DNA of 64,000 nt from Corylus avellana (Eukaryota; Streptophyta; Magnoliopsida; Fagales; Betulaceae). The stretch lies in the NCBI RefSeq assembly GCF_901000735.1, contig NC_081545.1, positions 26,193,513 through 26,257,512 on the forward strand, given 5' to 3'. Each line of letters begins with the position of its first letter. Within the stretch, counting starts at the first letter, position 1. A model generated the notes under the pieces. The model saw nothing but the letters and a program-made list of their open reading frames with translations. It searched no databases and was not told the origin of the DNA. The translations under genes and the position numbers were made by a program. Shown here piece by piece: positions 48,588-58,998 of this stretch.

Positions 48588-51572
48588 ATGGGTGGAAGTA
48601 TGATAGATGATGATTGGGAGCTTACTTCTCCATCAAATGGGGCCCGCACGGTAGTTTTAGTTGGACGCACTGGGAATGGAAAAAGTGCAACAGGGAACAG
48701 CATTCTTGGAAAAAAGTCCTTCAAGTCTAAGGCAAGTTCCTCTGGTGTTACGGACACTTGTGAACTGCAGAGAACTGTACTGAGAGATGGACAGATTATC
48801 AATGTCATTGACACTCCTGGTAATATTATATGGTTTAGTTGTATTTAAGAACTATTCTTATCGAAGCTTTACTTTTCCATGCTCGTTGATTATGTTTGGG
48901 GTACAGAAGGACTAATGTATAGTTGATTGCAGGGCTGTTTGATTTCTCTGTTGGATCAGACTTTGTTGGCAAAGAAATTGTTAAATGTATTGACTTGGCC
49001 AAGGATGGGATCCATGCAGTTCTTGTAGTTTTCTCCGTCAGGACCCGCTTTTCACAAGAAGAGGAAGCTGCACTTCGTAGCTTGCAGACATTATTTGGAA
49101 GCAGAATTGTTGACTACATGATTGTAGTCTTCACCGGAGGTGATGAACTTGAAGATGATGATGAGACATTGGAAGATTATTTGGGTCGTGAGTGCCCAGA
49201 GCCTTTAAAGGTTACTCATAAAGCTGCAAATAACTTTGCACTACTTCTTAAGCTTTTGGTTCACTGCCTATGATCTGATAAAGTTGTCAGTACTTAAGGC
49301 TTGCTTGATGAGTTTTGATTCTTGAAATTTCTGACTTTTGAGGGTTCAAGCTTATTAGAAGTGGAATTTTCTATGGATTAAGATTATTTCCATTAATTTG
49401 CATGTTGAATTTTGAGTGAAATTTTTTAGAAAAAGAACAAGACTCTTGATGTGCCTATACATGTGCCAGGCTCTTTGAGAAGGAGAAGTGAAAAACACCA
49501 GAGAGGTGGAGGTGGGATTGGTTAAAAAAAAAAAAGAGGTCATACTATGTCATCATATAGCCTTACCAGATTCTTGTCAGTCAACCAGTGATGAGTGATT
49601 TCATGGGATCCTGAAAATGAATGCTAGATTTTTCTAATTATGGGCAAATCACTAATGGCATGGACTTGATAGAAATTGTTAAGAGCATGCCTAAAATATT
49701 TTCTTAGAGGTTGTCACGTTTTTCCTCACCATAACTAGCTTTGTAACAATTAGCATATATTTGTTTAGCTGAACATCTTAGTATTTTCAGTCTCTTCTGC
49801 TTGACCATTTACTATGTTGAATGAGAAAGCTTGCATATATTGATCTTCTAATCAATTTTAATATCAATATAGGAAATCCTTGTCTTGTGTAAAAATCGGG
49901 TTGTGCTTTTCGATAACAAAACCAAGGATGAAAGGAAGAGGGTTGAACAAGTTCAGCAGCTTCTCTCCCTTGTAAATATGGTCATAGCACATAATGGTGG
50001 ACAACCGTATACAGATGAATTATTTGCTGAATTGAAGGTGATTGTTTTTGTTATTTCTCTAAATTTCGTCGGTCTTTTTTGAAAATCTCACAATAACAGC
50101 TTAAATCATTTGACAGAAGGGGGCAATTAAACTCCGCAATCAACAAGAACAAGTTGATTCACTGAAAGGTTATTCTAAACGAGAAATATCAGAGTTCAAG
50201 GATCAGATAGAGCGTTCATATGGGGAGCAGCTCCAACGAATTACGGAGATGGTATCTTTAATGCTTCTCCTTTTTACATATATTTGCCACCTGCTTCTGT
50301 GTTTGCATCTCGTACTTGACATACTGCTATATTCATTTTTATTCCTTTATCTTCATGTTAGCCATGAGCATGAAGTCACTCAAGTTAACATAAGTTGCTT
50401 CTTCATGTTTTACCTGATGTTGTTCTATTTCATCAACTATAAATTATTAAGCGACATTTCAATAGGTAACATGTCTGTAACTTTGCCTTATGGATTCTTA
50501 TTCATAATTTATATGCACACACGAGGTGTATATGACAAAGTAATAGATAAATTTGTCTCTGGCCTACCTAGGACGTAAGATGAATTCACCAAAACATGTA
50601 ACTTTGTTAAGGCCCTCTCTCTTTATGCCTTGCACCTGAACAATAGTTGACCTTTGTCCTTAAATACATCTTGAGCAATATTGTTGCATCTAACCAAACA
50701 CTAAAATGTTGGCTAGCTAGTTGTTTTATACACCTTTTAAACTTGGTTTTATCTGCTGAACTGGACCTTGATTTAATCTGTGTGTCTATCAGTTGTACCC
50801 TACTTATAGAATGTCTTAGGGTGACAGTTGTAAACCAATATAACATGGTTGCTTGAATGTTTGTGTCAAATTCAGTGATTTCACAAATAATAAATTGCAT
50901 TTTGAGTGTTTATGTTTGGAACTCTGCAGAACATGGACTTGTTGATAATTGGTGAAGTAGGGTTGCATTAGTAAATATATTTTGGCTTTTACCATATCTG
51001 TGGCTTTTGGTTAGAGATGATAATCTTAGGATTAATGCTTAGTAAATGGCATTCTCTTTCAACTCAAGCAGCATGTAAAATTTAATGCTCAGTATTTGGT
51101 CATCCTGTTATGTGAAAGCGGTTGAAAGATTTGGAATCGTCATATAGAGTTTTGTATTATTTTCTTCATTTTTTTTGTTGTTGAGAATTTAGTGTTTGTT
51201 TGAAAATTTGAAGCCATTTTATAAATCTTTCAAAGATTTGTAACTCCATATATTTGACGTGGGTGATCTAAACCATTTAGCAAAATGCTGTGCACAACTT
51301 ATTTGATGCCACAAGTCTGGATCTTGCTTTGCATAAATCATAGTTATTGATGATGATGCATTGTTCTTTAGGTTGAGTCGAAGCTCAGAGAGACAACTAC
51401 TAGGCTCGAACAACAATTGGCTGAAGAGCAGGCTGCAAGACTGAAGGCTGAAGAGCTAGCACATTTAAATCAAGCAAAATCTAATGATGAAATCCGTAAG
51501 CTCAGAGAGCATCTAGAAAAGGCAGAGGAGGAGCTTCGTAGGCGCAGTGAAAATCGGTGTGCCATTTTATGA
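48588..51572 (+). CDS. AIG1/IAN-family GTPase with CaaX box
   Basis: Five exons (48588-48819, 48933-49210, 49873-50037, 50117-50251, 51372-51572) join in frame to 336 codons plus TGA. The G domain has the P-loop [12 protein letters not shown], the G3 motif DTPGLFDF spanning the first splice junction, the AIG1 hydrophobic segment [13 protein letters not shown], and [14 protein letters not shown] in the G4 position. Exons 4 and 5 encode a charged coiled coil rich in Glu, Lys and Arg. The protein ends CAIL, a CaaX box whose final Leu favours geranylgeranylation, so it is likely membrane-attached. AIG1 (GIMAP/IAN) genes respond to pathogens and stress in plants. The exact family member is not assigned. 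A tandem copy follows at 53683. Confidence 0.93.
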
Positions 51573-52159
51573 GGTAAAGGTTATGAGGACAATGTGCTCT
51601 GGAGTACGGATAAACTATTCCTCCCCCCCTCTCCCATCCTTTTATTTTTCTGTTTGAGTGGAGTTTCTAGAGCAATTGCTTGCGAGATTGTGTGACAAAA
51701 GATTAATTAATCCCCTATTGTATATGTTTAAAATTTATGCTTTAGGATTACAATATATATATATATTTATAGATATGTTATATTGAGTTTTCAGCCTAGC
51801 GCGTTTGAACCTCTCCACGCTATGCACGTTTGGTCCATTAGACAAATGGCTAAACAAGATAGTTTCGTTGTGTTTTTATCTCTTTGTCTACTTTATTTTC
51901 AAGAGATCACAACCCAAGGACAAAGATGGAGTACTATACGCTAGCTGCACTACTCGATGCAACATGGTTTTATGTTTATATATAAACATGGTTTTATATT
52001 GGGTAGTCTATGCATGGCTTATGCTTGAAACCCCTTATGCAAATTTGGGTAGGTTGATCAAGGGGATTACTGGCTCGAGTGGCCAATTAACCACAATTCT
52101 CAACAGTAAATACGCTTGGAGTTCTACCAATTCATATCACACTCAACAGAAGTGCACAC

Positions 52160-52193
<34 letters not shown>

Positions 52194-52893
52194 AACAGAA
52201 AATATTATGCAGGGATATGGGGGTAGGATTATTAGGCGGTATAAGCACCTGTCATTATGCAAAATGGAATAATAAAATTTAGCAGGAAATTATTGAAGGA
52301 AAATTTTAAGAGTAGGCGCGAAATTGGAGCGGATAACGAAGTAATAACAAGAAGATTTAATCTTTGCAAATTTATTAATATCTTTGAAGAGGACAGTTAC
52401 AGAAGTAATAAACTGGAAGGAATACGAGGAAATGAACTAAGATCAAAGCTGGATACAAAAATAGGGAGTAGAATGAGTTTGGCTGAAAGCTTCTATTTCA
52501 ACAAGGAGGGAGTTCGTCTTTATATAGGCGAATTCCAATAGGTGAAATAAAATTACATTTATAAAATTTAATAGTAAAAGTAGATTCTTCGCAGCACTGT
52601 GGTGTTAGTAGACAAATAGTCAATAGTGAAAGTAACAGCAATAATGGCTTCAATAGTAACAGAATCAATTGAGGAAAAGTAAATCAATCAGTGGCTTCAA
52701 TAGTGGAGATAGAAACAGCATTTTCAATCCAGGAAAATAAAGAAAGCAGCATCAATCATGTAAAAATAGCAGTGGCAAGAAGACACAGGCCCCATCAGTA
52801 AGTGGGGCCACAACAACTAAGAATAGGGCCTCTGACTTCTTGCTACCTATGACTTTTATAGGCAAAAAATGATATTTTTATTGCACTATAGCA

Positions 52894-52983
<90 letters not shown>

Positions 52984-53682
52984 CAATATTTCATGCTTTT
53001 GAGGGAACAAGTGTTCAAATCAGACTAAAAAGAGACGAAAATCAAAATCATACAAGCTAGCCATTCTATATAAATCGGTTTCAAACATTTTTTTTTTTTG
53101 TTTCAAACTTTCAGTTTTGGAGAAAGAGGGAAAATACAGACATGTTCTATGAAAGAGGTAACGTGTACTATTTAAATAAGTGTTACACTAGTGAAACAAA
53201 ATTTGACCGTAGGTAGTAAATTATTTTTTTTTGACATATCTAAAAAATTTCTTAGTTCATTTTAATACTACGTAAATCTAATCGTAAACCATATAAAACT
53301 AATTTTACGAGAAGACAGGCCAAGGCCATTGATCTTCTTAATTTATTTCATCTTTACCCTGAAAAAGATCGCAGTCATTGATGTTTGTTAAAAAATAGTT
53401 GATGTGCGTGTGACAAAGCACCCACTCGAGAATCTCAAAAGTCGACAACATCTTAAAGATGAGAAAGGTGAAGAGGCAGAGGCCTTTGATCTTCTTAATT
53501 GATTTCATCTTTATACCAAAAAGATCACAGCCATTGTAAAAGGCGCTGGCACATTTATCCTCAGAAGATCACAACCGTCTGATCTTCCTAAGAAAAGGCG
53601 CGCACAGGATGCATGGAGAGGTTGATGAAATAGAATTATACATAAATATTCACTGGCGATATTGCAGGTCGTCTGATTTTAC
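51573..53682. other. Spacer between the AIG1 copies
   Basis: It includes the 3' UTR of copy 1, (AT)n tracts at about 52160-52191 and 52911-52980, and a region 52200-52560 that resembles no gene but has a TATA-like CTTTATATAGG. Near 53325-53400 and 53480-53540 a motif containing TTGATCTTCTTAAT is repeated. At about 53560-53600 is sequence similar to the region upstream of copy 1 near 46810-46845. Short ORFs here are uninterpretable. Confidence 0.5.
52911..52980 (+). repeat. (AT)n microsatellite
   Basis: About 35 AT units follow a CT run. Another of about 20 units is at roughly 55375-55419, beside the left end of the LTR element. Confidence 0.95.
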
Positions 53683-55078
53683 ATGATGGGTGGAAGTATG
53701 TTGGTTGATGATTGGGAGCTTCCAAATTCTCCATCAAATCTGGTCCGTACACTTGTTTTATTTGGACGTACTGGGAATGGAAAAAGTGCAACAGGGAACA
53801 CCATTCTTGGAGACAAGAAGGCCTTCAATTCGAAGAAAAGTTCCTCTGGTGTTACGGAAAATTGCGAACTGCAGAGAACTGTACTGAGTGATGGACAGAT
53901 TATTAATGTCATTGACACCCCTGGTATATTTCTATTATTACTAAATGTTGTATATATGTTTTGGCTGTATTCAAGAACTATTTTGTTAACCAAGCTTGTT
54001 GAAATGTAATAATGGGGTGATTGCAGGGCTGTTTGATACTTCTGCTGGATCAGAATTTATTGCCACCGAAATTGGTAGATGTATTAAGATGACCAGGGAC
54101 TGGGTGCATGCAGTTCTTGTAGTTTTTTCAGCCAGGAACCGCTTTATAGAAGAAGAGGTAGCTGTAGTTCGTAGTTTGCAGGCAATATTTGGAAGCAGAA
54201 TTCTTGACTACATTATTGTAGTCTTCACCGGAGGGGATGACTTTGAAGATAACGAGGAGACGACATTTGAAGGTTATTTGGGTAGTGGGGGCCCTGCACA
54301 TCCGCTAAAGGTTACTCATAAAGCTGCATATAACTTGTTAAGAGTCTGGTTGATATATTGCATTGTGAAATAGAGAACGCAGGTTTAAGCTTTCTTATCG
54401 GAAAAAAAAGTAAAAAAAGAAGAAGAGCTTTCTGGAGTTTTTTTTTTACCATTTTTAAGCTCTTTTAATCGTAATCCCAAACAGGCAGATTAGCTTTTGG
54501 TTCACTCTGTCATTACTTCTGGCTTTCTTGTTTGTTGAGTTTTGATTCTTTAAATTGCTTACTCTAGAGGGTTTAGGCTTATTATAATTAAGTGGAATTT
54601 TTTATGGATTAATATTACTTCCATTAAATTGTATGGTTGTTTAGCTGAACATCTTGGTGTTTTCAATCTCTTCTGCTTGACTATTTACCATCTTGAATGA
54701 GAAGGCTTGCATATATTGATCTTCTAATCAATTTTAATTTCAATGTAATAGGAACTCCTTGTCATGTGTAAAAATCGGTTTGTGCTTTTCGATAACAAAA
54801 CTATTGATGAAGGCAACAGGGTTGAACAAGTTGAGAAGCTTCTCTCCCTTGTAAATGTGGTTGTAGCACAGAATGGTGGACTACCATATACTGATGAATT
54901 ATTCGCTGAATGGAAGGTGATTGTTTTTGTTATTTATTTCTCAGAATTTCGTTATTCTTCTATGAAAATATCGTGATATATATCAGCTTAAATCAATTGA
55001 CAGAAGGCGGAAATTATACTTACTAGAGTTCAAGGAGAGCTCAAACGAATTACAGAGATGGTAGCTTTTCAGATAAGT
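53683..55078 (+). pseudogene. Truncated tandem copy of AIG1-family GTPase
   Basis: Exons 53683-53923, 54027-54310, 54752-54916 and 55004-55060 match copy 1 and stay in frame. The P-loop [12 protein letters not shown] is intact, as are DTPGLFDT and [13 protein letters not shown]. Exon 4 has shrunk from 135 to 57 bases by an internal deletion. No exon 5 is found before the LTR element, so the coiled coil and CaaX box are missing. Reading through exon 4 gives MVAFQIS and a stop, about 255 residues. Upstream, the leader exon of copy 1 is absent: promoter-like sequence is joined almost directly to the leader-intron acceptor. The G domain itself is open, so a short soluble GTPase is possible. I call it a probable pseudogene. 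Confidence 0.75.
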
Positions 55079-55372
55079 TGATTTGTCCTTGATTGTTTGG
55101 TTGCTTTGTGTATAATGTGGTTGTAGCACAGAATGGTGGACTACCATGTACTGATGAATTATTCGCTGAATGGAAGGTGATTGTTTTTGTTATTTATTTC
55201 TCAGAATTTCGTTATTCTTCTATGAAAATATCGTGATATATATCAGCTTAAATCAATTGACAGAAGGCGGAAATTATACTTACTAGAGTTCAAGGAGAGC
55301 TCAAACGAATTACAGAGATGGTAGCTTTTCAGATAAGTTGATTTGTCCTTGATTGTTTGGTTGCTTTGTGTA

Positions 55373-55374
<2 letters not shown>
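54855..55374 (+). repeat. 260 bp tandem duplication inside AIG1 copy 2
   Basis: Copy 1 (54855-55114) and copy 2 (55115-55374) contain the end of exon 3, intron 3 and the shortened exon 4. They are nearly identical (the visible changes include TACCATATAC against TACCATGTAC), so the duplication is recent. It would offer two alternative exon 3/4 ends to the spliceosome. Confidence 0.92.
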
Positions 55375-55420
<46 letters not shown>

Positions 55421-55422
<2 letters not shown>

Positions 55423-56047
55423 GATTGATTGTACATGTTATTTGTAACAACTTGATTCAAGAGCCTGCTAAGAAAGAGAAAGGATCAGTAGTAACAGACC
55501 GCAAGGTGGGGGGTGTGGCAGTCGTGCCACCTCCGATGCCCGAGTGAGAATTTGATTATGACAAGAGTGACAAATAACAAGTAGTGAATAATAATAATAA
55601 TAACTGAGAATAATAAAAGTAAGAATAGAGAGTACGTACATATGCTATAGGCGGCTCCTCCTTTTATAGAGGTTATAGGTAGGTGGATTCTAGTGAAACT
55701 CCCACTTAACTCCCTTGATTTGTGGGAGTGTTTGAAACTGTAGATTATCCCTTGAGTACCTAGACTCCTTTTGTGAGATATTCAGTTGGTTATTCTATGA
55801 TTTGGGTTGTAATTCCCATATTGAGTTGTTAGATGAGTGATCATATCCTTGATTATTGGGGCACGTGGTTCTGAATGCAACTTGTTGAGATAATTGCACA
55901 TTCAATTGTAGATCTGATACAATTGAGTGACTGAATTTGGACTTTCTGGGCTTTGGGTCTTTGAGCCCAACTGTCTGGGCAAGCCATAGACCCTTCCTTC
56001 AAAGTGGGCCTTTTGGTTCAGGCTTTGGGATATATTTGGTATCAACA
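55421..56047 (-). repeat. 3' LTR of the gypsy element
   Basis: The segment from about 55449 (AACTTGATTCAAGAGCCT) matches the sequence from 63891 base for base with few changes. Its right end is GGTATCAACA, read on the minus strand as TGTTGATACC, a standard LTR start. A minus-strand TATA box, CTATAAAAGG, lies at about 55660-55670, giving the direction of transcription. The outermost 28 bases at the left no longer match the other LTR, so the exact boundary (55421-55449) is uncertain. Confidence 0.85.
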
Positions 56048-56063
56048 GTACCCCACCATTCCC
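56048..56063 (-). promoter_or_regulatory. Polypurine tract
   Basis: The minus strand reads GGGAATGGTGGGGTAC immediately before the LTR start TGTTGATACC. This purine-rich segment is in the position of the plus-strand primer of LTR elements. Confidence 0.75.
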
Positions 56064-56654
56064 TTAAGTCAGTATAGTGGCCTAATGGGAATAAATGGAT
56101 TTCTATTTTTCCTTGGGCTCCCGAAACTTATGGCCCATCTTATCTCCTATGTTCATTTTGGCATCTTTTTTCCCAATAACCTCGAACGCCACGTTTTGAG
56201 GTGTGGCACGCTTTTCTTGGGAGATGTGACCATTTGCGATGAGATATGGTGCACGTTTTTTGAGGCCTGTGGTTGACACGTGTCATCCCAGGGTTTGCTT
56301 GGGTTGAGGCGCTTTATGAGGCGAGGATACGTCTTCCTTGCCATCGTCTTCTTCGAGACGCTTGCTTGAATTTCTTTGGGGGTCGCTCGAATCCTTAGGA
56401 AACATGTGGCAATTTTTGCTGCACAAGCGGATAAGGACGCTCTATCAAATAATGTTTCATCTAAAACGCTTTAAATCTGTCGTGAGACCCTTGAATTTCC
56501 GAGCGACACTTGGCAAAGTTGGTTATCCTATTAATTGCGTGGACACCTTAAAATCTAGGGTTGTTCTCATCTTTTTCTCATCACCGCCAAACATATTGCT
56601 TCTCTCTTTGTTCCAACCTTGTCCTTCTTTTTTCCTTCTGTCTCTTGTGTCGTG

Positions 56655-58875
56655 ATGGAAATCAGTGGAGCTGCTCTCCGTTCTCGACTCAGATTCTCAG
56701 ATTTAGAGGTTTGCAGGGAGGTATACAAGTTCCTCGAAGGTGTCTAGATCCGTCTTCCCACCGTCGGGGAAGGTGCTACCGGTCCAGAAAATGGGGACGA
56801 AATCTATTTGTCGCTCCAGATTCTGGAAGCCGGTTTCAGATTGCTAGTTTCCTAGGTAATTAGGGAGATTCTGCATATACTAAACTTGGCTCCTTTCCAA
56901 GTCTCTCCGAATGGTTGGAGAGTTCTAATAGGGATGGCCATCCTCTGGTCGGAGTTAAACAAGGACCAGGGACGTTTGCAAATCACAGCGAGGGAGTCTC
57001 TTTATTTGTACAAACCTTTCCCCGTCAATGATTTGGCGGATGATATCTGGAAGTTTCATGCCCGAAAGGCAGGGCTGTATTCGAGCTTCCATGTAGGATT
57101 TCTAAAATTAAGAACTGGAAGGAGAAATTCTTCTTCATTTCTCGGGGATTTGAGTTTTTTGAGAATGAACCTTATGACTTTCCATTACGATCCCAGTGGG
57201 GCCGGATTCCATACGGGGCTTTGGATATGTCGGTGCTTCCCAAGTCTGTATTGATCCGTTTGCAAAGAGCCATTGATTGGGCCGAGGATTAAGTTAGGGT
57301 TCGAAATTTTTGGACTCATGGTGATTGGTTGATTCGGGCGGAGCACATGGAAACGTCTCTTGGGTATATAGGCCTGTCAAACTTAAGCGAGGTCCAAAAG
57401 AGGGCACGGGAACGTAGGGCTAACAGCTTTCCTCACCTTTTCTTTGCTGGTTCTCGCCTTGGCTGTCTGGCTGACAAGACGATCCCAAGTCGTCGGTCGG
57501 GCTTCTTCAGGCCAAAAGCCTGTTTCATGATCGTGATCCTTGAATAAGATGTGAATGCTGCTGAAGAGGGAGGTCCTGCTGTCGAGGAGGCGTGCCCTGT
57601 TGATGAGGAGGCGCGCCTTGTTGCTGGGTTTGATGAAGCAAGGGTTGAACAATCTGGCAGTCCTACTTCTATTGGGTTTACAGCCCCAAGTAGTCAACAG
57701 GGGGTGGCTGCAGATCATATTTCTTTTAGGAAACGTTCATTCGCTAGGCCCACCAAGTGGAGACGCCTATATAAGGATTTTGGGAGTCCAGTGAATGCTA
57801 TCCTTGTCCTTTCATCTGCTATTGGTGGTGATAGCGTCTCGGCTGGGAGGTCTGTTAATGCCCCTGCTGGCGAACCAGCGGGTTCGCCTTCTGTTGGTGG
57901 ATTAGAGGGCTTTGTTGCTTGCGAGCCAGAGGTATCGCCTTCAGTTAATGTATTAGGGGGTTCATTTGGTGGTGGACTAGAGTGTCCGCCTTCTACTGCG
58001 GGAGGTCCATCTACTTCATTCCATCCTGGTCCGCCTCCAACAGAAGCTGGAACTGAAGCGGCAGTTTGGATGATGCCTTTGGCCATATAGCGACTGGGCC
58101 AACTCATGGTGCGTCTTGTTTTTTCATCAGATGGCAGCCAAATTGGTTCGTTTGGTGTGGGTGACGAAGTTCGTTGCCCACCCGTTATAAATATTTCGTC
58201 CTTTGAAGGTAAAGAGCCCTTTTGATTAACGGGGTACTTTCGTTGATTGTGAGCCCTATGGTGGAACTGCTGAGGTAATTGCAGAAGAGGTACAATCCTT
58301 TTTGGCTTTGAGGGCGGCCCCCGAAGATAACCAGCTTGCCGAGGCTTCTCTGGAGGGAACGCAACTCTCGTCCATTCCGTGCATTGCCTCTGAGGATGAG
58401 GACTTTGTTGGGACGGTAATGGAGGAAGCTCAGTCCCAACTTGAGGGGGATCCCCCAGGTGTGGGGAATACTGTTATTGTTACGAAGTTCGTTCACACGG
58501 AAGTCTTGGGGTCTTTTGAAGATGGCGACACAGCCATGTCAACTCTAAAAGCTCCTTCGGGAGGTGTGAAGCAGTCTCTGGTCTTCTCTGGAGGCCTTTC
58601 AGAAGCTGTTGCTGCTGCCGCTCCCCAAGTGTTTGAGGGTTTGCCTCACCTTGGGGTGAATTCTGAGGCTGAAGGTCCACTTGGAGCCTTGGTTCGTTTG
58701 CTGGGGCCAACGTCATCCTCTATTCAGGGGGACCCCGCGTCCCTTCAAATTTGTTCTTCTTTAGCACATGCCGCTTTGGATACTATGGCCATGTGTTATG
58801 GAATGGCTGCGAGACATTGGGCCCTTGACATGGCTAGCACTTTTGAGCAGCCACTGTGTCGGAGTTGGAGTTGAG
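56655..58875 (+). pseudogene. Extra transposon ORF, left arm copy
   Basis: This copy starts MEISGAALRSRLRFSDLEVC and runs, with stops and frameshifts, through LAPFQVSPNGWRVLIGMAIL, NWKEKFFFISRGFEFFENEP and LDMSVLPKSVLIRLQRAIDW to a Gly/Ser/Pro-rich acidic tail. The SPNGWR and WKEKFFF pattern resembles the plant putative gypsy-type transposon domain (Pfam Transposase_28-like), found in extra ORFs of large plant gypsy elements. That assignment is from memory of the family, not a search. The copy is antisense to gag and lacks the C-terminal coiled-coil part carried by the other arm. Confidence 0.65.
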
Positions 58876-58998
58876 ATTGGAGGCCGCTTTGAGGGAGAAT
58901 TCCCAACTTTATGACCAGAACCGTGAGCTGTCGTTAGAGCTAGAGAGGCAGTAGTCCCTGGAAGCTGTATGCACTGAGTGTATCCGCCTTCAGGGGGT

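Noticed and set aside
51805..52541. ORFs downstream of AIG1 copy 1
   Set aside because: No domain or similarity within the window; one spans an (AT)n tract. An old LTR relic is possible, but I found no second LTR, PBS or PPT.
52869..53060. ORF of alternating Ile and Tyr
   Set aside because: It is translation of the (AT)n microsatellite.
55004..55320. Two functional copies of exon 4 as a new domain repeat
   Set aside because: The second copy comes from the 260 bp duplication together with intron sequence; splicing to both would need two acceptors and adds no known domain.
57715..58107. Minus ORF MSWPSRYMAKG...
   Set aside because: Antisense shadow of the left-arm transposon ORF; the equivalent shadow occurs in the right arm.
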